From assembly GCA_905182795.1 (NCBI GenBank), contig CAJJCZ010000009.1, positions 1 to 64,000 of the forward strand: DNA of 64,000 nt. The letters are read 5' to 3'. The position numbers and the translations under genes were made by a program. Below, piece after piece: positions 8,551 through 16,654 of the stretch. Within the stretch, counting starts at the first letter, position 1, and each line of letters starts with the position of its first letter. This DNA comes from an uncultured bacterium (GTDB taxonomy: Bacteria; Fidelibacterota; Marinisomatia; Marinisomatales; Marinisomataceae). A model generated the notes under the pieces. That model saw only the letters and a list, made by a program, of their open reading frames with translations. It searched no databases and was not told the DNA's origin.

Positions 8551-8961
8551 ATGAATAGAATTATAGGAATCGACTTTGGTTTATCTAAGGTGGGTATAGC
8601 AATTTCAGATCCATCTGGAATTATCTCTATGCCGCTAGAGGTTATTCGCTATAAGCAGCAAAAAGATCTAGTAGAAAGTTTAAAAAGAATTGCATCGGAG
8701 AAAAATGTTAAAACATTAGTTATTGGATATCCATTAAGTATGAATTATAAAGAAAATAAAATGACTGAGATAATTGATAAATTCAAATCTGTGATGGAAA
8801 AGAATAATTTCGATATACATCTAGAAGATGAAAGATTGTCTAGTCAGTATGCTAAAAAAATTATGATACAGCAAAATATTAAAACTGGTACAAATAAAGA
8901 AATGGTTGATGTTTTATCTGCCTCTATTATTCTTCAAACCTATCTTGATAGAAAGAAATAA
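8551..8961 (+). CDS. ruvX: putative pre-16S rRNA nuclease / Holliday-junction resolvase-like YqgF
   Basis: This is an RNase H-fold protein of the YqgF/RuvX family, implicated in 16S rRNA 5'-end maturation. The 136-residue product begins IIGIDFGLSKVGIAISD (catalytic Asp in GIDFG), has VIGYPLSMN in the middle, and the DERLSSQYA motif near residue 90, with the last acidic residue in MVDVLSA. Length and motifs are normal. It is 2 nt after relA and overlaps lnt by 1 nt. Confidence 0.93.
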   Translation: MNRIIGIDFGLSKVGIAISDPSGIISMPLEVIRYKQQKDLVESLKRIASEKNVKTLVIGYPLSMNYKENKMTEIIDKFKSVMEKNNFDIHLEDERLSSQYAKKIMIQQNIKTGTNKEMVDVLSASIILQTYLDRKK

Positions 8962-10334
8962 TGAAAATAAATAAATTAATCCTTCCATTGTTGTCAGGGT
9001 TATTAGTGGGTCTTGCATATCCACCATTTAGTTTTGGATTTCTTGCTTGGATTGCCTTTATTCCACTATTCTATAGTATATCAAAAGAAGAAAAAATTAG
9101 TCATAAAGTCTTATTTGCGTTCATAGCTTGTTTTTCTAGTAACTTGATTATTTTGAATTGGATGGGTTTAAATTCTGGTACATCGGCACTAATAGCGATA
9201 ATATCTTATTTAGCATTATCCTTATATTTAACTCTTTTTTGGATAGCATTCATTGTTTCTACTCATTTTATTCCAAAAAAAATGGAGTTATTCTTAACTC
9301 CTTTATCTTGGATATTTTTTGTTGAGTTTCTAAGAAATATTGGTCCTTTAGCAGGTCCATGGATGAATCTATCATTGACACAATCTGAGTATATAAGAAT
9401 TATTCAATTGGCTAGCATAGAAACGCATGCAATTTCATTTATTATTATATCTTTTAATATTATGCTATATAGATACTTCATAGAAAGGCAGATAATATTT
9501 CTAAAATATTTCATCTTTATATTAAGTTCTGTTTTATTCTTTGGAAATTATCATGTTAACTATCAAAGTAATAGATTGATAGAAAGTTCAATCAATGTGT
9601 CAATAGGTCAGCCTTCTATTTTTCCGGATGAAAAATGGAATCCAAACTTGAGATTAAGAAATCTTGCAGTGATGGATTCTCTCTTAGAAAAATCTTTGGA
9701 AGATAAGGCGGATATTATCGTATGGCCAGAAGTGGCAGTTACATCATTTTTAGCAAATAATCCTTACGACAGAATTAGATATCAAGATAAGCTGTCTGAT
9801 ACGTATCTTATTACTGGAATACCTGAAAGAAAGTATATTGATGGAATAAATCAAAATTTTAATAGTTCTATTATTCTAAAGCCAGATGGATCATTTGATA
9901 CTTATCAAAAAATATTTTTAGTACCATTCGCTGAATATGTTCCATTTTTTAAGAATTCGATTAATAAGATGAATCAGTTTGATGATATAGGAAGTTTCTA
10001 TCCAGGTTCTGAATATAAGACTTTTGATATAAGAGACTTTAGGGCTTCAATTCTAATCTGCTATGATTCTAGTAGTCCTCAGATTGTAAAAACCATGGTT
10101 GATAATGGAGCAGAAATTCTTTTTATAATTACAAATGATTCTTATGTAGGTCAATTTATGCCATACCAACATTTTCAATTGGCAAGATTGAGAGCTGTTG
10201 AGCAAAGAGTTCCTGTTATTCAGAGTGCAAATACAGGTATTTCAGGTATAATCTTACCATCTGGAAAGATTATCTATCGTTCAAATTTAAACGAAAGAAT
10301 TGTATTTACTGCCGAGGTTCCTATTTATGAGTAG
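8961..10334 (+). CDS. lnt: apolipoprotein N-acyltransferase
   Basis: Lnt adds the third acyl chain to the N-terminal Cys of lipoproteins in the inner membrane. The first half is hydrophobic with several TM helices; GPLAGPWMNLS is the usual pre-domain motif. The nitrilase domain has the triad E257 (VWPEVA), K317 (YQKIFLVPF) and C367 (LICYDSS), and ends in the TGISG motif. In E. coli the residue two after the catalytic Cys is an essential Glu (CYE); here it is Asp. A lipoprotein (HtrA-like) is encoded two genes downstream. Its presence indicates a diderm cell envelope. Confidence 0.92.
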   Translation: MKINKLILPLLSGLLVGLAYPPFSFGFLAWIAFIPLFYSISKEEKISHKVLFAFIACFSSNLIILNWMGLNSGTSALIAIISYLALSLYLTLFWIAFIVSTHFIPKKMELFLTPLSWIFFVEFLRNIGPLAGPWMNLSLTQSEYIRIIQLASIETHAISFIIISFNIMLYRYFIERQIIFLKYFIFILSSVLFFGNYHVNYQSNRLIESSINVSIGQPSIFPDEKWNPNLRLRNLAVMDSLLEKSLEDKADIIVWPEVAVTSFLANNPYDRIRYQDKLSDTYLITGIPERKYIDGINQNFNSSIILKPDGSFDTYQKIFLVPFAEYVPFFKNSINKMNQFDDIGSFYPGSEYKTFDIRDFRASILICYDSSSPQIVKTMVDNGAEILFIITNDSYVGQFMPYQHFQLARLRAVEQRVPVIQSANTGISGIILPSGKIIYRSNLNERIVFTAEVPIYE

Positions 10335-11061
10335 GTATAAGATTACAATACAATATGATGGATTGAGTTTTTCTGGGTTTCAATCACAAAAAAACTTAAA
10401 TACAATTCAAGATAAGATTGAACATTCTTTATGTTTTTTAAATAAAAATAATCTTATTAGAGTGTTGGGTGCAAGCAGAACAGATGCTGGGGTACATGCT
10501 TTAGGTCAAGTAGCTCACTTTGATCTTGATATAGAATTATCTTTAGATGCTATTAAAAGAGCTCTAAACGCTAGATTGCCCGTTGAAATACGTATTATAG
10601 ACATTGTTGAGGTAGATTCTAAATTTCATTCAAGATTTGATGCTATTAAGAAGGAGTATTTATATCAATGTTCCTTAACCGATAATCCATTATTAAGTAA
10701 AAATCATTTTATAGTGAAAAAAATAGATTTTGATATGCTCGAAGATATCCAGGGTGAATTACTGGGGAAACATAATTTTCTATCTTTTTCAAAGTTTGAT
10801 ATAGGAAAAAAGAATACTATTTGTGAAATATTCAAATCAAAATGGACATTGGAAGATGGTAAATTATTTTATATTATTGAAGGAGATAGATTTTTGCATC
10901 ATATGGTGCGATATTTAGTAGGAACAATGATAGGTTGTATGGATAAAAAAATAAGCAAAAAAGATTTTTTATCTTTATTGGACAATCCAATAAAAGATGG
11001 GAAACTATTAAAAGCTCCTGCACATGGACTAATATTAAACAGAATTTTTTATGAAAATTAA
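10327..11061 (+). CDS. truA: tRNA pseudouridine(38-40) synthase TruA
   Basis: TruA converts U38-U40 of the anticodon arm to pseudouridine. The catalytic Asp is in GASRTDAGVHALGQ (residues about 48-61). FHSRFDAIKKEYLY and the C-terminal FLHHMVRYLVGTM are family signatures. The ORF track starts at 10300, but the second Met (MSRYKITIQYDG) matches the family start and overlaps the lnt stop by only 8 nt, so 10327 is used (244 residues). The 3' end overlaps the protease gene by 11 nt. Confidence 0.95.
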   Translation: MSRYKITIQYDGLSFSGFQSQKNLNTIQDKIEHSLCFLNKNNLIRVLGASRTDAGVHALGQVAHFDLDIELSLDAIKRALNARLPVEIRIIDIVEVDSKFHSRFDAIKKEYLYQCSLTDNPLLSKNHFIVKKIDFDMLEDIQGELLGKHNFLSFSKFDIGKKNTICEIFKSKWTLEDGKLFYIIEGDRFLHHMVRYLVGTMIGCMDKKISKKDFLSLLDNPIKDGKLLKAPAHGLILNRIFYEN

Positions 11062-12121
11062 AATAGTAATCATAGCATTATTTATAATAATTGGTTGTAA
11101 TCAGTCTGAACCAATTATTCCTAATGTTTCTGAATCAAAGGTTACAGCTATTACCATAGCGATAGAAAAAGCTAGTCCTGGCGTGGTAAGTATATACAGA
11201 AATCAAGAAATAGCTCAGGTAAACCGCTGGACAGGGAGATTGAAGTCTCTTAAACCGATCCAATCTAGTGGTTCTGGTTTTATTATAAGTAAGGATGGAT
11301 ATATTCTAACAAATGCTCATAATATAGTTACTGAACTTTCAGACCCTTCTTCATCGATAATAAATATTAAGATCGACGTAGTTCTTCCTGGAGGAAATCA
11401 TTATCCAGCTTCTATAGTAGGAGTTGATATTAGGACAGATTTAGCTTTATTGAAAATTGAAGGAGAAGACTTCCAGTATTGTGAAATTGGTGATTCGGAT
11501 AAAATCATAGTTGGAGAGTGGGTTATTGCATTAGGAAATCCAAAAAGTTTATTTGCTGCTGCAAACTACCAACCAATAGCATCAGCAGGTATCATAAGTG
11601 CCATTAATGCAGATTTTGGTATTGATAGCAGCAGTGGAAGATTGATGAACAATATGATCCAAACTGATGCTTCTTTAAATCCCGGAAATAGTGGCGGGCC
11701 ATTGGTAGATGCAAGCGGGAATGTGCTAGGTATTAATACTTTTGTAAGGAATGATTCAGAAAATCTTGGATTTGCAATTCCAATCAATTATGCAAAAAAA
11801 ATTGGAGAAGAGTTAAAATTGAAAGGATTTGTTGACAGAAGATTTTCTTTTGGAATCAATGTAGATGAATACAGGTATGGGCAAGATGGTGAAATAGGGC
11901 TATATATCAATTCTATTGATTATGATAATTCTGGAGACAATAAAGAGTTATATAAAGGTGATATTATTATAGGAGTCGAAGGGTATCAAATACAAAGTTA
12001 TAATCAACTCCAACTTGTTCTCGCTAATAGAGATACAAGACCAGGCGATACCATCAAATTAAGAATTCAAAGAGAAAATGAAATAAAAATAGTTAACTTA
12101 GTATTGGGAAAAAATGAGTAA
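11051..12121 (+). CDS. HtrA/DegS-type S1C serine protease, predicted lipoprotein
   Basis: This is a periplasmic quality-control protease. The signal peptide ends in lipobox IIGC (Cys16), so it should be lipid-anchored, which is unusual for HtrA. The trypsin-like domain has the triad H90 (LTNAHNIV), D130 (RTDLALLKI) and S214 (PGNSGGPL). A single PDZ domain follows, with IKGD-like YKGDIIIGVEG and PGDTIKLRIQR. At 356 residues with one PDZ it is closer to DegS than to DegP. It overlaps truA and the DUF4321 gene by 8-11 nt. The protease identity is firm; the anchoring is a motif prediction. Confidence 0.9.
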   Translation: MKIKIVIIALFIIIGCNQSEPIIPNVSESKVTAITIAIEKASPGVVSIYRNQEIAQVNRWTGRLKSLKPIQSSGSGFIISKDGYILTNAHNIVTELSDPSSSIINIKIDVVLPGGNHYPASIVGVDIRTDLALLKIEGEDFQYCEIGDSDKIIVGEWVIALGNPKSLFAAANYQPIASAGIISAINADFGIDSSSGRLMNNMIQTDASLNPGNSGGPLVDASGNVLGINTFVRNDSENLGFAIPINYAKKIGEELKLKGFVDRRFSFGINVDEYRYGQDGEIGLYINSIDYDNSGDNKELYKGDIIIGVEGYQIQSYNQLQLVLANRDTRPGDTIKLRIQRENEIKIVNLVLGKNE

Positions 12122-12392
12122 TAGAAACATTAGCTTGATAGGTATAGGTGTATTGGCTGGAGCAATGATTGGAACTGCTTTAGGTCAATTTTTAGGTTAT
12201 ATGTTACCCGAAGGAAGTACGGTCAAGCAATTTTTCCTCACTACATTTGATTTTTCTTTTGGTTCAATTGATAGTGGATTATTAGTAGATTTAGGCGTTA
12301 TCGCACTTGATCTTGGATTTATTGTAAGATTTAACGTTTGTAGCGTTATTGGTTTTGCGATTGCGTATTACTTATTAAGATATTTTAGATAA
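12114..12392 (+). CDS. DUF4321 family small membrane protein
   Basis: A 92-residue protein with two or three hydrophobic segments: an N-terminal glycine-rich helix (IGIGVLAGAMIGTALGQFLG), a loop with LPEGSTVKQFFLTT, and a C-terminal helix. The layout matches the DUF4321 family found in Firmicutes and FCB bacteria, whose function is unknown. It overlaps the HtrA-like gene by 8 nt and precedes tatA by 16 nt, so an envelope role is likely by context only. Confidence 0.7.
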   Translation: MSNRNISLIGIGVLAGAMIGTALGQFLGYMLPEGSTVKQFFLTTFDFSFGSIDSGLLVDLGVIALDLGFIVRFNVCSVIGFAIAYYLLRYFR

Positions 12393-12408
12393 AAAAAGAG
12401 GTTTTGAT

Positions 12409-12585
12409 ATGTTTAATTTAGGTACAGGTGAATTAGTAATAATTTTTCTTATTCTTTTACTCCTTTTTGGTGGTAAAAGACTTCCTGGTTTAGCGAGAGG
12501 ATTTGCTAAATCGTTAAGAGAATTTCGTGGTGCATTAGATGACACGAAAGATGAATTAAGAAAATCTGAAAAATCCGAAGAATAA
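12409..12585 (+). CDS. tatA: Sec-independent protein translocase TatA/TatE
   Basis: TatA forms the protein-conducting part of the twin-arginine translocase. The 58-residue product is too short for the ORF track. It has one N-terminal TM helix ending in FGGKRLPGLARGFAKSLREFR, the conserved FG hinge and amphipathic helix, and then a charged tail. AGAGG lies 7 nt upstream of the ATG. No tatC is visible in the window. Confidence 0.92.
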   Translation: MFNLGTGELVIIFLILLLLFGGKRLPGLARGFAKSLREFRGALDDTKDELRKSEKSEE

Positions 12586-12590
12586 ATTAG

Positions 12591-13949
12591 ATGTCCCCAT
12601 CTAATGCTTTAAAACAAAAACTTGTTTCTCAGCAAGGCAGGATTGCTAATAGCAAAACTAATGCTATCATAAGAACAAGATTTGATAAAGTTTCATCAGA
12701 GATATCTGATAGTAATAAGATCTTAGCAGGAAAAACTATACTAGTTAAAGATAATATTGCTATAAAGGGAGAGTATCTAACATGTGCATCCAATCTTCTA
12801 GAATCCTATAAGTCTCCATATAGTGCTACGGTAATAGATCGCTTAGAATCTAAAGGAGCTTTAATAACAGGGCAAACTAATATGGATGAATTTGCTATGG
12901 GTTCTTCATCAGAGTACTCAATTTATGGCTCTGTTAAGAATCCTCACGATTTAACAAGAGTAGCGGGAGGGTCTAGTGGAGGGTCTGCAGCAGCTGTAGC
13001 AGAAGATTTATGCGATATTGCACTAGGTTCTGATACGGGAGGCTCTATAAGGCAGCCAGCATCATTCTGTGGTGTATATGGTTTAAAGCCTACATATGGT
13101 AGAATTTCTAGATATGGTTTAGTGGCCCATGCATCATCTTTTGATACCATAGGTATACTATCAAAGAGTCTTACAGATATAACATCAACATTCAGTGTGA
13201 TGTCCGGAAATGACCCTAAAGATGCGACATCATGCAAAGAAGCAGTTTTATCGCTAAATCAATATAATAAAGATAAGCTTCCTAAGAATATTGGCATTTT
13301 AAGTAAAAAAGTATTGTGTGATATAGATAGAGAAATTGTAGATAGATATTATACAGCCTTAGACTTTCTCAAAAAGAAAAAAGTAAACCTTATTGAGGTT
13401 GATTTACCATATTTTGACTATTGTGTCGCTACTTATTATGTATTAACGATGGCAGAAGCTTCTTCAAATTTATCTCGTTTTGATGGTATAAGATATGGAA
13501 AAAGAGCATCTTCTCAAGATTTAAGTGATACATATATCAAATCTAGATCAGAAGGTTTTTCTGAGGAAGTTAAAAGAAGAATCATGACAGGAACATATGT
13601 ATTATCTTCTGGATATTATGATGCTTATTATTCAAAAGCATTAAAAGTGCGAAGAGTAATAAAAAATGAATATAATAAGCTATTCTCAAAAGTAGATTGT
13701 TTATTTATTCCAACTACTGCAACAACAGCATTTCCATTAAAAAATCATTTAGACGATCCGATTAAAATGTATCTTGCTGATATATTTACGGTTCCATTTA
13801 ACTTGATAGGAACTCCTTCGCTTAATATTCCAGCTGGAACAACAAAAGATAAATTACCTATAGGGTTTCAGATTGCAGGTAATTCATTTAAAGAGGAAAC
13901 TTTATTTAATTTCGCGCATTCACTGAATAAAGCAGAATTATTTAAATAA
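12591..13949 (+). CDS. gatA: aspartyl/glutamyl-tRNA amidotransferase subunit A
   Basis: GatA is the glutaminase of GatCAB, which converts mischarged Glu-tRNA(Gln) and/or Asp-tRNA(Asn). The amidase triad is K53 (LVKDN), cis-Ser S128 (GGSSGGSAA) and S152 (DTGGSIRQPASF). Numbering is about 26 residues lower than in Staphylococcus GatA, so the N-terminal helix is shortened; ATG 12591 is the only plausible start, 5 nt after tatA. gatB and gatC are not in the window, so the complex is encoded at split loci. Confidence 0.94.
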   Translation: MSPSNALKQKLVSQQGRIANSKTNAIIRTRFDKVSSEISDSNKILAGKTILVKDNIAIKGEYLTCASNLLESYKSPYSATVIDRLESKGALITGQTNMDEFAMGSSSEYSIYGSVKNPHDLTRVAGGSSGGSAAAVAEDLCDIALGSDTGGSIRQPASFCGVYGLKPTYGRISRYGLVAHASSFDTIGILSKSLTDITSTFSVMSGNDPKDATSCKEAVLSLNQYNKDKLPKNIGILSKKVLCDIDREIVDRYYTALDFLKKKKVNLIEVDLPYFDYCVATYYVLTMAEASSNLSRFDGIRYGKRASSQDLSDTYIKSRSEGFSEEVKRRIMTGTYVLSSGYYDAYYSKALKVRRVIKNEYNKLFSKVDCLFIPTTATTAFPLKNHLDDPIKMYLADIFTVPFNLIGTPSLNIPAGTTKDKLPIGFQIAGNSFKEETLFNFAHSLNKAELFK

Positions 13950-13956
13950 ACAATAA

Positions 13957-14925
13957 ATGGAATTCCTACATCCAAATTTTTTATATCTACTAGTCCTTCT
14001 AGTACTATTATCAATATTTAAATTTTTTTATTCTTCTAATAAATCTGCATCTTTTCAAGTATCAGATACAAAATACTTAAAATCTTTTTTTGGAAAATCT
14101 GGTATCATTAAAATCGGATTATTCAGGTTTCTTTTTATCGCTTCTCTGGTTTGTTTTATTATTGCTATTGCAAGACCAAGAATATCTACAAATGATAAAA
14201 ATATAACAATTGAGGTTGTAGATATTATGCTAGTATTAGATACCAGTAGTAGTATGTTGGCAGAAGATTTCAAGCCTAATCGCTTAGAAGCTGTGAAACA
14301 GGCAGCAAAAGATTTTATAGATAATAGAAGAGGAGATAGGGTTGGTCTTTTAGTATTTGGAAAAGAAACATTTATCCAGTGTCCTTTGACTGTAGATTAT
14401 GGTGTTTTAAATAACTTGCTAAGCGAAGTAACTGTAGTAGAACCTAAATATGACGGGACTGCTATAGGTATAGCTATAGCTAATGCTATTAATCGATTAA
14501 GAGTGAATGAATCTAAAAGTAAAGTAATTATCTTGCTATCTGATGGAAGTAATAATTCGGGAGCTATTGATCCTATAGCAGCTGCAAAAATAGCAAAAGA
14601 ATATGATATAAGAATTTATACAATAGGCGCTGGCACAAGACAGGCAGTAACACAAATACCTGGCGGAAGATATATTAGAAATGAGATTGATGAAGATTCT
14701 TTAAGAGGGATTGCTGCGGAAACAGGCGGGAAATATTTTAGAGCTATCGACAAAGAAAGTTTAGCCGGCATATATGCAGAAATCAATGATTTAGAAAAGT
14801 CTGAAATAATTGTGAGTTACTATTCAGAGTATCAAGAAGCATATTTATGGTTCTTATATTCTGGATTTGTACTTTTGTTGTTAAGTGAGCTATTTAGAGT
14901 AATTTATTTTAGAAGGATTGTATGA
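13957..14925 (+). CDS. batA: BatA, von Willebrand factor A membrane protein
   Basis: BatA belongs to the Bacteroides aerotolerance system, a membrane-anchored VWA complex linked to oxidative-stress tolerance. The N-terminus is the typical FLHPNFLYLLVLL helix, with a second TM near residue 55. A VWA domain follows with an intact MIDAS (DTSSS, DGTAIG, LSDGS), and there is a C-terminal TM helix. At 322 residues the length is normal. The gene overlaps batB by 4 nt. The partner MoxR ATPase gene, usually just upstream, is not here; gatA is. Confidence 0.9.
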   Translation: MEFLHPNFLYLLVLLVLLSIFKFFYSSNKSASFQVSDTKYLKSFFGKSGIIKIGLFRFLFIASLVCFIIAIARPRISTNDKNITIEVVDIMLVLDTSSSMLAEDFKPNRLEAVKQAAKDFIDNRRGDRVGLLVFGKETFIQCPLTVDYGVLNNLLSEVTVVEPKYDGTAIGIAIANAINRLRVNESKSKVIILLSDGSNNSGAIDPIAAAKIAKEYDIRIYTIGAGTRQAVTQIPGGRYIRNEIDEDSLRGIAAETGGKYFRAIDKESLAGIYAEINDLEKSEIIVSYYSEYQEAYLWFLYSGFVLLLLSELFRVIYFRRIV

Positions 14926-15920
14926 CATTTGAGAATCTAAATTTAGCTTTATTGTCTCTTTTATTGACAATATTGACTATGGGAATTTATTACTACAGAG
15001 GAAGATCTAATAAGGTTTTTGGAGCAGATAATTTTGATCCAAAATTTATAAATAGTTTATTCTCTAGAGGAAACTTGAATATGATAAGAGCAAAGTTTTT
15101 TTTAAGATATCTTTCTCTATTTATTCTAGTTTTTGCAATAGCCGGATTGAAAACTGGAACTACTGTTAAGCCCGTAGAAAGAAAAGGTATAGATATTATT
15201 TTTTGTATTGACGTGTCTACAAGTATGAACGCGCAAGATGTCAAGCCATCTAGAATTGATAAAGTAAAATTTGAAATTAGTAAAGTTGTAGACGGTCTTA
15301 AGGGCGATAGATTAGGTATTGTAGTCTTTTCTGGATCAAATTTTTTATATCTACCATTAACTATGGATTATGATGCAGCAAAATTGTTTGTTAAAAGTAT
15401 AGATACGGAGATGATTTCTTCGAAAGGCACTGCGATTGGACAAGCAATAGAAACATCCATAATTGCATTTGAAGAAGATGGCGATCAACAGAAAATGATA
15501 TTTCTTTTTTCTGATGGGGAAGATCATAGCTCTAGCTCATTGGATGCAATTGCTAGAGTCTTATCTGAAGATATAGTTATTCATGTTGTAGGCGTAGGAA
15601 GCGTAGAAGGGTCATTGATACCAGATGAAAAAAGAGAAAATGTATTTTTAAAAGACGAATCAGGTACATTGATTATGAGCAAATTGAATGATGTTTTTCT
15701 GTCAGAGATATCGCAAACTGGAAAAGGTAGTTTTTTTAGAATTGCAAATAGCGAGTCAGTAAGTGAAGAAATTAATGATACCATAAGTAAGGGAGAAGCT
15801 TCTCTGATTAGTTCTTATGAATTCGCAGAATATGACCATAAATATCAATATCCTTTATTTTTTGCTATATTTTTCTTATTTATCGCATATATCTTACCTT
15901 CAGGGAGAAAAAGAAAATGA
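14922..15920 (+). CDS. batB: BatB, von Willebrand factor A membrane protein
   Basis: This is a paralogue of BatA with the same design: N-terminal TM, second TM near residue 60, VWA domain with MIDAS residues DVSTS, SKGTAIG and FSDGEDH, and a C-terminal TM (PLFFAIFFLFIAYIL) followed by a basic tail. At 332 residues it is normal. It overlaps batA and batC by 4 nt each, so translation should be coupled. It probably forms a complex with BatA in the inner membrane. Confidence 0.9.
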   Translation: MTFENLNLALLSLLLTILTMGIYYYRGRSNKVFGADNFDPKFINSLFSRGNLNMIRAKFFLRYLSLFILVFAIAGLKTGTTVKPVERKGIDIIFCIDVSTSMNAQDVKPSRIDKVKFEISKVVDGLKGDRLGIVVFSGSNFLYLPLTMDYDAAKLFVKSIDTEMISSKGTAIGQAIETSIIAFEEDGDQQKMIFLFSDGEDHSSSSLDAIARVLSEDIVIHVVGVGSVEGSLIPDEKRENVFLKDESGTLIMSKLNDVFLSEISQTGKGSFFRIANSESVSEEINDTISKGEASLISSYEFAEYDHKYQYPLFFAIFFLFIAYILPSGRKRK

Positions 15921-16654
15921 AAATATTGTTTATAGCTGTAATCCTAGTATCAAGTTTATTATCTCAAGACATGGGATATAAAATGTATAAAAATGGAGAT
16001 ACTGAATCAGCTATAGAATATTATAAACAATTAGTTGATATGGATGACAAAAATCTATCTAATGAAGAATTATTATATAATATAGGTACTATTTATGCCG
16101 AAATAGATAGCACAAATCAAGCAAATACTATTTTTGAAACAGTATATCAAGACTCATCTGGGTATTCTTCTGAATTGAGCTATAATTACGGAAATACTTT
16201 ATATCGATCACAGAAACTTGAAGAAAGCTTGAAAGCTTTCAGAGAAACATTGCTAAAAAATCCTGAAGATATAGATGCTCGAAAAAATTATGAGTTTGTA
16301 AAAAATGAGATTAAGAAAAATAAAAGTATGCAAAAGGAAAAAGATAAAAGTAAAGAATCAGACGAAGAAGAAGATGAAAAAAATAAAGAAAAAGAAAAAG
16401 ATCAAGATAAGAAAGATGATAATCAGAATGATCAGTCTAATAACGAAGAAGATAAGAATGATTCCAAGAACAATGACAATGGACCTACTGATAATCAAAA
16501 CTCTAAATCACCGGATCAGCAAAATAAGCAAAATCGCGACATTCAATCGAAACAAAGCGCCGAGAATATACTTAATGCCATAAAAGAGAATGAAAAGGTG
16601 AATAAAAAAAGAAAACAAGCTAATTATAGCAATGAGTCGGGTAAAGACTGGTGA
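15917..16654 (+). CDS. batC: BatC-like TPR protein with charged low-complexity tail
   Basis: The signal peptide ends LLS with Gln next, so the protein is exported. Residues about 20-130 form TPR repeats (LSYNYGNTLYRSQKLEESLKAF). Residues about 137-210 are an extreme Lys/Glu/Asp/Asn/Gln-rich tract, followed by NRDIQSKQSAENILNAIKENEK, a C-terminal motif typical of BatC proteins. It overlaps batB by 4 nt and batD by 4 nt. It is a periplasmic scaffold candidate of the Bat complex. The low-complexity tail also produces a spurious Lys-rich ORF in another frame. Confidence 0.85.
   Translation: MKILFIAVILVSSLLSQDMGYKMYKNGDTESAIEYYKQLVDMDDKNLSNEELLYNIGTIYAEIDSTNQANTIFETVYQDSSGYSSELSYNYGNTLYRSQKLEESLKAFRETLLKNPEDIDARKNYEFVKNEIKKNKSMQKEKDKSKESDEEEDEKNKEKEKDQDKKDDNQNDQSNNEEDKNDSKNNDNGPTDNQNSKSPDQQNKQNRDIQSKQSAENILNAIKENEKVNKKRKQANYSNESGKDW

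Noticed and set aside
16305-16583. 92-residue Lys/Ile-rich ORF in another frame of batC
   Set aside because: It is a shadow of the Lys/Glu/Asp/Asn low-complexity tract of BatC; the batC frame has the TPRs, signal peptide and operon overlaps.
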